Assembly: GCA_023935145.1 (NCBI GenBank)
Contig: CM043701.1
Coordinates: forward strand, 71,358,317-71,422,316
Source of the DNA: Bretschneidera sinensis
Taxonomy: Eukaryota; Streptophyta; Magnoliopsida; Brassicales; Akaniaceae
Reading direction: 5' to 3'
Length of the DNA stretch: 64,000 nt
The translations under genes and the position numbers were made by a program. Position 1 is the stretch's first letter, and every line of letters starts with the position of its first letter. A model generated the notes under the pieces. That model saw nothing but the letters and a program-made list of their open reading frames with translations. It was not told where the DNA came from and ran no database searches. Below, in pieces: positions 46,018 to 55,887 of the stretch.

Positions 46018-47262
46018 TGTTGTGAGTTTTAAATTACTCGCAAGCGCACAAGTCATTTGCAATATAGCGTTGTGCAAGTGCGAGGTCGAATCCACAGGGA
46101 ATTGTGTTGTGAAAATATATTTTTAATCTAAACTAACTTTATCTTAACCTAGTTCCGAATTGTGAATGATATTGCAAAAGAAATATAAACTAAGCTAAGT
46201 TGATTTAAAATCTAATAATTAAAACACTAAGGTTTCCGAATCCACCCTACCAAAGTTAAACATATATGTTCTAAAAATATAGCCTATCAAAACATTCTAT
46301 GAATCCAACTATAAGACAAAAAACAAAGAATATCCCAATTAAACCAAAAGCGTCCAATGTGTCCGCTCTTAACAAATCACAAAGGAAATCCAATTTAATC
46401 GAAAAGCATTCAATGTATCCATCAGATGAAACACAAGGAATATCCAACAGACAATTTAAACTCAATCAATTATAAGATTAACTCAAATAATTAACATAAC
46501 ATTTATACTAAAAATTGTCAGATTTGTACAAGCAAATCTGAACTACTACGCCAAACAACGGCGGGGCTTCATCTTCAACCTTAGCTGAAGAGTCTAGCCA
46601 CTCATAACTATAAAACTATAATAAAAAGTGCTAAACATTTAAACTAAAACAACTGAATATAAAGAAATAAATAAAAAAACTTTACATGCGAGAAATTCCA
46701 CTTGCTGACGGGCGGCGCTTCCCCTCGTGGTAGCAATGCCTTCGGGATCCACCAGAATGTTGGCGGACGTCCACCGATAAACACCAAAGTGGCTCAGGAA
46801 TTGTACACTGAATGATGAAGCCAGATAGTGTTTATATAGGGGAAGATCCGGAGCAATATGGGTTGCAGATTCGATTTGGGATACTACCCGTGTGCGCTCG
46901 ATCGTAGTGTGGTGCGATCGATCGTAGGTACGATCGATCGCATGTCTTGTGCACACGATCTCATGTGCGCTCGATCGCATGTCTGCTACGATCGATCGTA
47001 GATGCACTGAACTTCAAATATTTCGATGTGGGATGTTGACCATGCGCTCGTTCGTAGGCAGGTGCGCTCGATCGCATATCTCGTGCGATCGATCGTAATG
47101 TCTCCAGAAGCTTCACATCTCCTGAAATGCTTTATTTTCTCCACAAACCTGTAAAAATACACAAAACACAAGAAAGACGTAAAATAAAGTGAAATACTAC
47201 TAACTAAGAGTATAACAAATATAAGTTAAGGGTCTAAAATATGCAATATTTAAGACTCATCA
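46018..47262 (-). repeat. 3' LTR of element I
   Basis: + strand TGTTGTGAGTTTTAAAT to TTTAAGACTCATCA. Palindrome array at 46890-47100 (GTGCGCTCGATCGTAG, GCGATCGATCGTAG, ACGATCGATCGCA and others, about 9 copies). Polypurine tract AAGTTTGGGGGTATTT (minus) at 47263-47279. ORFs inside are shadows. Confidence 0.9.
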
Positions 47263-48528
47263 AATACCCCCAAACTTATATTTTGCTAGTCCCTTAGCAA
47301 AACAAAATGAAAGACTCAATAAAAAACAAAGAACATAAAGATAAAGTCATCACTCATGGTATCCTAAAATTTAAGGAGCACACATCACCATGATATTCAT
47401 TCATAAGCAAGCTTAAAAAGGTAAACCCATCTTCGCAATGAATAGAAATGTTAAAATCTAATTACTTACAAAAGGCAGGATAAGGTATCACAAGTCTAAC
47501 ACTGTGTAAAGTGAATTAGCATATAAAAATGAAGCTTCCAAATAACTCCAATGTGTAAGGTCTCCATATCTCAAGATTCACCAAATTTCCCATCAAAATG
47601 AACGAAAAAGGCATAATATTTTTTTTTTAAGGCATGGCTATGTTTAGTTCCCTTAAGCTTTCTAATTGACCCATATAGCGAGTGTTTAGTCAATGACTTC
47701 CAAACCAGATGGTTTTAGGGCATTAGGTGTACAGACACCCCTAAGGACTTACTAACTCGAGTAAAAAAGGCTACGAAAATAAACCGGCCTTAATATTACC
47801 AAGCAAAATTCCACCTTTTGACGTGAACACTCACTGCTTACTGAGGCAAGATGTCCAGTTACTCAGCAGAAAGTTTATTGATAATGAATTTTTTTTTTAT
47901 TTTTTATTATGCTTTTCTATGCCTAAGAGTTCATCCAACAAGTCATCTAGTTTCAGTTAAGATAAGGAAAAATACACATTAAAATCACGTGTCATACCTC
48001 ACATAATTTGTGCTAATGTGCTCGTGTTAGATTGGATCAAACATGTGAATTCTCAAATGCCTAAGGTAAGTAACTAAATTTTTAAATTTATCACCAGATC
48101 ATGTGTTCAAAATGTTAAGCTCACCAATGACATCACATCACAGAAAATGTTTAGATCAACCAAAATTTCACGATAACATGAGCATGCATTTATCTCTACG
48201 ACGAAAAGACAACAAATTAGGACAAAGTGTGTGATGTGTCTCCTATACCCCCAAACTTAAATTACACATTGACCCCAATGTGTGACTAATATGGAAAGAG
48301 CTGACCTGAGATATGGAGAACTATCTGGACTGGTATGGCTCATAGCATACCCCCAAACTTGAACTAAAGTACGCTTTGTCCCTGGAAAATAAAAACTGAA
48401 AAACAAAAAAAATACTGGAAACAAACATTAATCATAAAAATGCGAAATAATAAATAAACAAAAGAAAAGATAAGCTGTGGGGTGCCTCCCATGAGCGCTA
48501 AGTTTAACGTCTTCAGCCAGACCCAACA
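47263..48528 (-). other. 3' non-coding region of element I
   Basis: Contains the conserved block (47657-47776) and one hairpin unit (47813-47890). The GGGGTGCCTCCCATGAGCGC motif at 48478-48497 adjoins the ORF end; the same motif in element H lies after the env-position ORF, which marks the deletion from RT to here. Confidence 0.7.
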
Positions 48529-49662
48529 TTAGTAAACATGCCCAACTAAGTGCTCCACCATCTGATCAATAAATGGGAATGAAAAATGATCAGGCCTAGT
48601 GGCAGCATTCAACTTACGGTAGTCTATACTCACTCTCCCTCCTGACTGAACACGAGTTGGCACCAACTCGTCGTCCTCATTCTTCACTATCGTTAATTCA
48701 GCATGTTTGGGCACGACTTGAATCGGGCTCACCCACTTGCTATCAGAGATGGGATAAATGATCCCTGCCTCTAACAGCTTAATATCTTCTGCCCTCACAA
48801 CCTCTTGCATAGCAGGGTTGAGCCTTCTTTGTGGCTCCCTCGATGGCTTGGCATTCTCCTCCAACTGTATCGTGTGTATTACCAACGAGGGGTTGATTCC
48901 CTTGACATCCTCAATAGTCCAGCCTATAGCTTCCTTATGCTCTCTTAAGACGTCCAATAATTTCTCCTCTAGAGCATCACCCAAATCTAAAGCTATAATT
49001 ATAGGCAAAGAATCTGCTGGACCTAGGAACTTATACTTAAGATTGTCCGGTAAAGGCTTAAGTTCCTTTTTGGGGGGTTCAAGTGTTGTGGTTTCCTCCA
49101 TCTCACTGATATTTTGAGGAGCAGACTCCAAAGTAGCATTTTCTTGCTCAAACAACTTATCTAAATCCAAATCGTCTTCAAATTGAGCAAAACATGCCTC
49201 CAAAATTTCCTCAGACTTCCCTTCTTTCTTGGGCGCTTGTAGTCTCTTAAGGTAAGGAGCTTTAGGTAAAAACGACCTAGAGAGATCATTAATAATAGGT
49301 GTGGTTGTAGATGGCTCAGCATCTCTCTTCTCATTGTTGCCACTTTCTTGCCCTTGGTGCATAGCAGGGTTCTCTTCCACTTGATTGTGCACTTGTCTCC
49401 CAGACCTCAATGGGACAATTGATTGCACTTGTTCCTGCCAATGCATAGGAGTTAATAAATTTCCCACTGCAAACTGTTCCTTTGGGTTAGGATTAGTTTG
49501 ACTGGGGAACGTTCTTTCCTCTCCTTCACCCACGTAACTTGCGATTTGATCAATTTGACTCTCTAGTGTGGCAATCGCTTGGGTGTTTTCTATTGTTGCA
49601 CTCATCACTTCACTCATAGATTGGCTAGTCGTTTTCATGAAATCATTGAGAGCGTCCTCCAA
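48529..49662 (-). CDS. Element I fused gag-linker/RT N-terminal ORF (377 residues from first Met)
   Basis: The frame is open from 49821, after a TAG at 49822-49824; the listed start is the first Met. Residues 1-45 hold SLED-type gag linker with ATLESQIDQIASYVGEGEE; 79-97 SIVPLRSGRQVHNQ; 125-152 LSRSFLPKAPYLKRLQAPKK. At about residue 153 (EEILEACFAQFEDDLDL) gag joins in frame to sequence that normally follows the protease, so protease is gone. 196-215 ELKPLPDNLKYKFLG, 272-283 RT start (KPSREPQRRLNP), 298-319 AGIIYPISDSKWVSPIQVVP, 345-368 SIDYRKLNAATRPDH. It stops at HLVGHVY, before the FMDD region. No enzyme activity is expected; retention of the open frame suggests recent origin or a non-catalytic role. 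Confidence 0.7.
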   Translation of the reverse strand: MEDALNDFMKTTSQSMSEVMSATIENTQAIATLESQIDQIASYVGEGEERTFPSQTNPNPKEQFAVGNLLTPMHWQEQVQSIVPLRSGRQVHNQVEENPAMHQGQESGNNEKRDAEPSTTTPIINDLSRSFLPKAPYLKRLQAPKKEGKSEEILEACFAQFEDDLDLDKLFEQENATLESAPQNISEMEETTTLEPPKKELKPLPDNLKYKFLGPADSLPIIIALDLGDALEEKLLDVLREHKEAIGWTIEDVKGINPSLVIHTIQLEENAKPSREPQRRLNPAMQEVVRAEDIKLLEAGIIYPISDSKWVSPIQVVPKHAELTIVKNEDDELVPTRVQSGGRVSIDYRKLNAATRPDHFSFPFIDQMVEHLVGHVY

Positions 49663-50112
49663 TGACTGTGAAACTGATGCTGGCGCTTGAATGGGAGCTT
49701 GGTAAGCGGGTGATGGTGTTGGATAAGCTGAGTGACCATAACTTGGAATTGGTGGAGGAAATTCGGGAGGGTATTGATTGTGAGCATGATAAGGGTCTCC
49801 TCCCTGATTCCTCAGTTGGTTCTACCTCCATGAAACATTAGAGTGGTCCCACCACCCTGGATTGTATGTTTCAGAGTAAGATCCATTTGATTGCCAACAA
49901 AACTCATTGAAAGCATTCATTTGTTCCATGGGATACTCGGCAAAAGCTGGCGTTGATGGACAATTCTGTGCTAAATGTAGAGGACTAGCACAGATGAAAC
50001 AGCTATCAACATTGAATGTGTTGGCAGCATTGAGGGACAGGCCGGTCATTTTAATGAAATCCTTGAGGGCGTCCTCTAAAGACTGTGAAACCGGCGTTGG
50101 ATTCATCCACAT
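49663..50112 (-). pseudogene. Element I ORF 5' part: zinc knuckle, with UAG at codon 97
   Basis: From ATG 50112, in the same frame as 48529-49662; the only break over 528 codons is TAG at 49822-49824. Reads VSQSLEDALKDFIKMTG, then a perfect knuckle CFICASPLHLAQNC, AEYPMEQMNAFNEF, NPGWWDHSNVSWR, TAG, NQLRNQGGDPYHAHNQYPP. The capsid (Retrotrans_gag) domain found in elements A/B and H is missing. The SLEDAL segment recurs at the start of the next part, flanking the knuckle. Element E shows the same design and the same TAG. Confidence 0.75.
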
Positions 50113-50210
50113 TTTTTTAAAATTAAATTAATTAATTTTTTTTAAATTGATAACTAACTAGTAGAAAAATAAAATCAATTCAGACAAAAAATTTTCACAA
50201 ACCAAACAAA

Positions 50211-50228
50211 TCCCCGGCAACGGCGCCA
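50211..50228 (-). other. Primer-binding site of element I, tRNA-Asp
   Basis: + strand TCCCCGGCAACGGCGCCA, identical to the plant tRNA-Asp 3' end, six bases from the 5' LTR. Confidence 0.9.
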
Positions 50229-50234
50229 AAAACT

Positions 50235-51480
50235 TGTTATGAGTTTTAAATTACTCGCAAGCGCACGAGTCGTTTGCAATATAGCGTTGTGCAAGTGCAA
50301 GGTCGAATCCACAGGGAATTGTGTTGTGAAAATATATTTTTAATCTAAACTAACTTTATCTTAACCTAGTTCCGAATTGTGAATGATATTGCAAAAGAAA
50401 TATAAACTAAGCTAAGTTGATTTAAAATCTAATAATTAAAACACTAAGGTTTTCGAATCCACCCTACCAAAGTTAAGCATATATGTTCTAAAAATATAGC
50501 CTATCAAAACATTCCATGAATCCAACTATAAGACAAAAAACAAAGAATATCCCAATTAAACCAAAAGCGTCCAATATATCCGCTCTTAACAAATCACAAA
50601 GGAAATCCAATTTAATCGAAAAGCATTCAATGTATCCATCAGATGAAACACAAGGAATATCCAACAGACAATTTAAACTCAATCAATTATAAGATTAACT
50701 CAAATAATTGACAGAACATTTATACTAAAAATTGTCAGATTTGTACAAGCAAATCTGAACTACTATGCCAAACAACGGCGGGGCTTCATCTTCAACCTTA
50801 GCTGAAGAGTCTAGCCACTCATAACTATAAAACTATAATAAAAAGTGCTAAACATTTAAACTAAAACAACTGAATATAAAGAAATAAATAAAAAAAACTT
50901 TACATGGGAGAAATTCCACTCGCTGACGGGCGGCGCTTCCCCTCGTGGTAGCAATGCCTTCGGGATCCACCAGAATGTTGGCGGACGTCCACCGGTAAAC
51001 ACCAAAGTGGCTCAAGAATTGTATACTGAATGATGAAGCCAGATGGTGTTTATATAAGGGAAAACCCGGAGCAATATGGGTTGCAGATTCGATGTGGGAT
51101 ACTGCCCGTGTGCACTCAATCGCAGTGTGGTGTAATCGATCGCAGGTACGATCGATCTCATGTCTTGTGTGCACGATCTTATGTGCGCTCGATCGCATGT
51201 CTATTACGATCGATCGCAGATTCACTGAACTTCAAATATTTCGATGTGGGATGTTGACCATGCGCTCGTTCGTAGGCAGGTGCGCTCGATCGCATATCTC
51301 GTGCGATCGATCGCAATGTCTCCAGAAGCTTCACATCTCCTGAAATGCTTTATTTTCTCCACAAACCTGTAAAAATACACAAAACACAAGAAAGACGTAA
51401 AATAAAGTGAAATACTACTAACTAAGAGTATAACAAATATAAGTTAAGGGTCTAAAATATGCAATATTTAAGACTCATCA
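50235..51480 (-). repeat. 5' LTR of element I
   Basis: 1246 bp; differs from the 3' LTR at roughly 40 sites by eye (about 3%), nearly half of them in the palindrome array at 51100-51320. Mostly transitions. Confidence 0.9.
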
Positions 51481-51860
51481 GAGCTCATGGTGATGTGCGC
51501 TCGATTGCACTTGTGCGCAAGTGTGTGTGTAGGTGTGTTGTGCTCGTGTGCTATGGAACGCAGGGTGAGAGTGCGCTCGAGCACATTGTGTGGTGCGCTC
51601 GAGCGCAAGGCAGCAAGTATGAAAAATAAACTCTACAAGGACTAAGAGGATAAAATAATGAGAATGAGTTAGAAACAATACAACCATACCGTACTTTAGT
51701 GGCCTCAGTACCACTAACCTCAATAGAGGTGCTTGAGCTATATGGTTATCAAAGTGCGAATGCTCAAGTGCTCTCTATAGTAACTTTAGTGCCACTCTCT
51801 TTGAAGGGGGCACTTAGAGCCCACTCCATGTTGCCCAAGTGCTCTTGGTTCAGCTGTATA
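51481..51860 (-). other. Athila H spacer, continued
   Basis: Resumes 46017 after the GAGCT duplication. Contains GTGCGCTCGATTGCAC, GTGCGCTCGAGCACA and GTGCGCTCGAGCGCAAG at 51494-51608, then 250 bases without recognised features up to the integrase stop. Confidence 0.6.
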
Positions 51861-53000
51861 CTAGACAGATTGAAGTGCCAAGTCTTCATCTCTAGGAGGT
51901 AAGTTGACATCAAGGTATGGCTTGACTCTGTGTCCATTTACTGTGAATGTCTGATTGTTGTTTGAACCATGAATCTCCAAAGCACCATGAGGAAAGACCT
52001 TAGTGACCACATAAGAACCAGACCATCGGGACTTTAGTTTGCCTGGGAATAGTCTTAATCTTGAGTTGTAGAGCAACACCCTTTGTCCCATATGAAACTC
52101 TTTCCTTATCAATTGTTTATCATGATATGCTTTTGTATTTTCTTTGTAGAGCTTGTCGTTCTCATATGCATCATACCTTAATTCCTCCAACTCATTTAAG
52201 TGCAGCTTCCTCTTCTCACCCGTTTGTTTCATGTCAAAATTGAATTGTTTAATGGGCCAATATGCTCGATGTTCTAATTCTACTGGAAAATGGCATGCTT
52301 TCCCAAAAACTAAGCGGTCTGGAGACATGCCAATTGGTGTTTGTAAGCTGTCCTATACACCCATAGAGCATCATTTAGTCGTAAAGACCAATCCTTCCGA
52401 TTAGGATTCACGGTCCTCTCTAGGATACTTTTGATTTCTCGATTACTTATCTCCACTTGGCCACTGGTCTGAGGGTGATATGGAGTGCCAACTTTATAGG
52501 TGATCCCATATTTTCTTATAAGTGCGGCAAAAGAATGATGATGAAAGTGGCTGCCACCATCATTGAGGATTACTCTTAGAGTCCCAAACCGGGTAAAGAT
52601 GTTATCCTATAAAAACTTCAAAACCACTTTGTGATCATTAGTCTTTGAGGGGACAGCCTCAACCCATTTAGACATATAATCCATACCCACAAGAATATAT
52701 AAATAACCAAAGGAGTTGGGGAATGGACCCATGAAATCAATGCCCCATACATCAAAAAGTTCTACTATAGGAATATTTTGTAGGGGCATCTGATTTCGGG
52801 ATGAGATGTTACTTGTCCGCTGGCATCTATCACATGAGCTGCAGAATAAAAAGGCATCTTTAAATAGATTAGGCCAATAAAAATCGGATTGCAATACCTT
52901 AAGAATTATTCTCTTGGCCCCAAAATGTCCTCCATAAGCAAACTGATGGCAATGTTGTAATAAACTTAAATGCTCCTCTTCTGAGACACACCTTCTGATG
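51861..53000 (-). pseudogene. Athila H integrase
   Basis: Zinc domain [18 protein letters not shown] ... CSSCDRCQ (HHCC); core [11 protein letters not shown] (Asp), [10 protein letters not shown] (Asp), TSGQVE (Glu), so the triad residues are present although the second block differs from the usual DRG. C-terminal part [38 protein letters not shown] and LFPGKLKSRWSGSYVV. A stop after VVLKFL (about 52607) and a frameshift near 52330 break it. Confidence 0.85.
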
Positions 53001-53745
53001 ATTTGATCAGGACAAAATTTGAATAGGTATGGGTCATCCCAATGGTAGTGTCTAGACATGGATATCAACCGCTTATTTCCTTGACTGGTCATACCTGGAG
53101 GAAAAACCTTAGCAGTTAGATAATTGACAATATCAGCATACCATAGAAGTGTTACCTCTAGTGCGAACAATTGTTCATCGGGGAAGTTTTCATTTAAAGG
53201 TAGCTCATTTTTGTCATCCTTATAAGGTAGCCTTGATAAGTGATCTGCAACCAAATTTTCACTACCTTTCTTGTCTTTGATCTCCAAGTCAAACTCTTGT
53301 AGTAGGAGTACCCATATGATTAACCTAGGCTTGGTATCTTTCCTAGAAAACAGATATCTTAATGCAACATGATTAGTAAATGCAATAACCTTAGAGCCAA
53401 TTAGGTATAATCTAAACTTCTCTAAAGCAAAAATAGCAGCTATAATTCATTTTTAGTAGTAGAATAGTTGAGCTGAGCACCATTTAAAGTTCTAAAAGCA
53501 TAATAAATAGCATAAGGTACCTTATTAACTCTCTAGCCTAAAACTGCTCCCAAGGCGAAGTCACTGGCATCGTACATCAGCTCGAATGGAAGATTCCAAT
53601 CTGGTGCCATCATTATTGGTGCGGAGGTAAGCACATCCTTCAATGTGTTGAAAGCTTTCATACAGTCATCAGTCCATTCAAACTTTGTGTCTTTAGCTAA
53701 CAATGCACATAGAGGTCTAGAGATCTTGGAGAAATCCTTGATGAA
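53001..53745 (-). pseudogene. Athila H RNase H
   Basis: Reads CALLAKDTKFEWTDDCMKAF, APIMMAPDWNLPFELMYDAS, FALGAVLG, stop, IYYAFRTLNGAQLNYSTT, a frameshift near 53445, then [19 protein letters not shown] and the [20 protein letters not shown] linker to integrase. The first catalytic Asp (DAS) is kept. Confidence 0.8.
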
Positions 53746-54603
53746 TCATCTATAGAATCTAGCATGTCCAAGGAAACTTCTGACTCCCTTGACTATTAGA
53801 GGAGGAGGCAACTTTGAAATGATGTTTATTTTAGCCTTGTCTACCTCAATACCTTTGTTGGAGATGGAATGACCCAACACAATGCCTTGTTGAACCATAA
53901 AGTTACATTTCTCCCAATTCAACACTAAGTTACTTTCTTCACATCTCTTTAGGACACTCTCTAGATAATTTAGGCATTCATCGAAATTGGAACCAAAAAC
54001 ACTGAAATCATCCATGAATACCTCAATGAATTTCTCCACTATATCGAAAAATATGCTCATCATACATCTTTGAAAGGTGGCTGGTGCGTTGCATAAACCG
54101 AATGGCATCCTTCGATAAGCAAATGTACCGAAAGGACATGTGAAGGTAGTCTTTTCGTGATCCTCATGTACTATGGCAATCTGGTTGTACCCACTATACC
54201 CATCCAAGAAGCAATAATAGCTATGGCCAGCTAATCTCTATAACATCTGATCAATGAATGGCAATGGGAAGTGATCTTTTATGGTCACCTTGTTTAATCT
54301 TCTGTAATCAAAACATACCCTCCAACCAGTTATTTTTCTTATAGGTATGAGCTCCTCATCCTCATTCTTCACCACTGTGATCCCACTCTTTTTAGGAACA
54401 ACTTGGACCGAACTTACCCATTTACTGTCTGAGATGGGGTAGATAATGCCAACATCTAATAGTTTTAATACCTCGGCCTTTACCACCTCTTTAATGTGTG
54501 GGTTAAGTCTTCTTTGAGCATCTCGAGTGGGCTTTGCTTCATCCTCAAAGTAAACATGAGGCATGTACTTAGCTGGACTTATCCCCTTGATGTCAGCAAT
54601 GGT
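53746..54603 (-). pseudogene. Athila H reverse transcriptase
   Basis: Reads KPTRDAQRRLNPHIKEVVKA, GIIYPISDSKWVSSVQVVPK, CFDYRRLNKVTIKDHFPLPF, IDQML, then TAG at 54238-54240, CFLDGYSGYNQIAI, RRMPFGLCNAPATFQRCMMS, FMDD (54007-54018), RCEESNLVLNWEKCNFM and ARFYR before a stop at 53746. Apart from three stops the frame is whole and the catalytic site intact, so decay is modest. Confidence 0.9.
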
Positions 54604-55887
54604 CTATCCAATGGTAGATCTATGCTCCCTAAGAACTCTTAATAGTTTCTCTTCTTCTCCAACACTCATATTAGCAGCCACAATCACAGGTAATGTTTTC
54701 TTCTCTCTCAAATAGGCATAAGTTAAATGCTCTGGCAGCTGCTTCAATTCCAAGGTTGGTGCCTTGATAATAGAAGGGAGAAGAGTAGTATTAGTAAGTA
54801 TGAGAGATTCAAATGGAGGAGCATACTTACTTGGATGTTTTGGAGAAGCCTCAAGGAGGTGTACAACTTTAACGATGTCATCAGTAACATCTTCAGGTTC
54901 TTGTTCAATATCCACTTTTGTAAAACCATGGGTAAGGGTAGTCTCCAATAGATCAATGTGATGGACCTGAAAAGCTTGCTCAACAAAACTTTGCATCATA
55001 CATACATTAAAGCATTCCATATCATCTTGAGGTAATTTTAATGTGTCAAATATTTTAAACTCTATTTTCTCACCATTTACCTTCATACTTACTATACTTT
55101 TGTTCACACAAATCTTTGTATCAGTAGTTCTCATGAAGGGTCTTCCTAATATGATGGGCAGAGGTAATAGCATAGAGCATTCTTCCATATCTAACACAAT
55201 AAAATCAGAAGGCAAAATAAACTCACCTACCTTTACCAGGACATCTTCAAGAATATCTCTAGGTTTTTTTATGCTTCTATCTGCCAATTGCAAAGTGATG
55301 GAAGTCAGTTGAAGCTCCCCTAAACCTAGTGTTTCGAATACTGTGTATGGTAGCAAGTTTACACCCGCTCCCAAATCTAGTAATGCCCGTTCAAACAGCT
55401 GGTCACCTATCCTGTAGAGAATAGTGAAACTACCCGGATCTTTCAGTTTTGGTGGTAGTTTTCTTAATAGCACAGCACTTACCTCTTCAGTTAAGGCTAC
55501 CATCTCATGTTCCTGAAACTTCCTCTTATGAGTGCAACAATCTTTTAAAAATTTAGCATAAGTAGGTATTTGTTGAATTGCATCTAATAAAGGAATGTTT
55601 ATTTCAACTTTTCGCAAAGTTTCAAAGATATCATGCAGTTTATTTTCTTTCTTTTGTTTAACTAACCTTTGCGGGAAAAGTGGTGCATTCACCTTCTCTG
55701 TCTCACATACCTTTGATACTGATGGTTTCTCTAGAGATGGTTTTGCAGACTCATCAGTCCCTATAACCTTACCATTCCTGAGAGTTGTGACAGCCTTCAG
55801 TTGCTGGTGTCCCCCTGGGTTAGGTAGTGTTTGAGCTGGAAGCTCACCTTGCTTTCTACCACTCAATTCTTGAGCCAGTTGCCCCAT
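54604..55887 (-). CDS. Athila H gag C-terminus and aspartic protease, 427-residue open stretch
   Basis: Part of the Gag-Pol frame; the Met start is only the first Met after an upstream stop. Residues 1-45 end gag (MGQLAQELSGRKQGELPAQT, AVTTLRNGKVI). 107-124 PTYAKFLKDCCTHKRKF precedes the protease; the catalytic motif is ALLDLGAGVNLLP with Asp171, followed by LGLGELQLTSITL and the flap-side PIILGRPFMRTTD (245-256). 257-427 is a spacer ending KTLPVIVAANMSVGEEEKL and LREHRSTIG, leading into RT after a stop at about 54604. Intact Asp-Leu-Gly-Ala suggests the protease was functional at insertion. Confidence 0.8.
   Translation of the reverse strand: MGQLAQELSGRKQGELPAQTLPNPGGHQQLKAVTTLRNGKVIGTDESAKPSLEKPSVSKVCETEKVNAPLFPQRLVKQKKENKLHDIFETLRKVEINIPLLDAIQQIPTYAKFLKDCCTHKRKFQEHEMVALTEEVSAVLLRKLPPKLKDPGSFTILYRIGDQLFERALLDLGAGVNLLPYTVFETLGLGELQLTSITLQLADRSIKKPRDILEDVLVKVGEFILPSDFIVLDMEECSMLLPLPIILGRPFMRTTDTKICVNKSIVSMKVNGEKIEFKIFDTLKLPQDDMECFNVCMMQSFVEQAFQVHHIDLLETTLTHGFTKVDIEQEPEDVTDDIVKVVHLLEASPKHPSKYAPPFESLILTNTTLLPSIIKAPTLELKQLPEHLTYAYLREKKTLPVIVAANMSVGEEEKLLRVLREHRSTIG

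Larger units (their letters stand above)
46018..51480 (-). mobile_element. Non-autonomous Athila-derived element I, complete, youngest layer
   Basis: 5463 bp with perfect 5-bp target duplication GAGCT (46013-46017 / 51481-51485), two LTRs of 1245 and 1246 bp, tRNA-Asp PBS, one long ORF and polypurine tract. It lacks capsid, protease, the RT active site, RNase H, integrase and env-position ORF, so it must be mobilised in trans. Confidence 0.9.

Noticed and set aside
46639..47171. ORFs rich in Arg/Ser/His in the LTR of element I, repeated at 50848-51225
   Set aside because: They follow from palindromic CGATCG repeats and are not conserved between the two LTRs.
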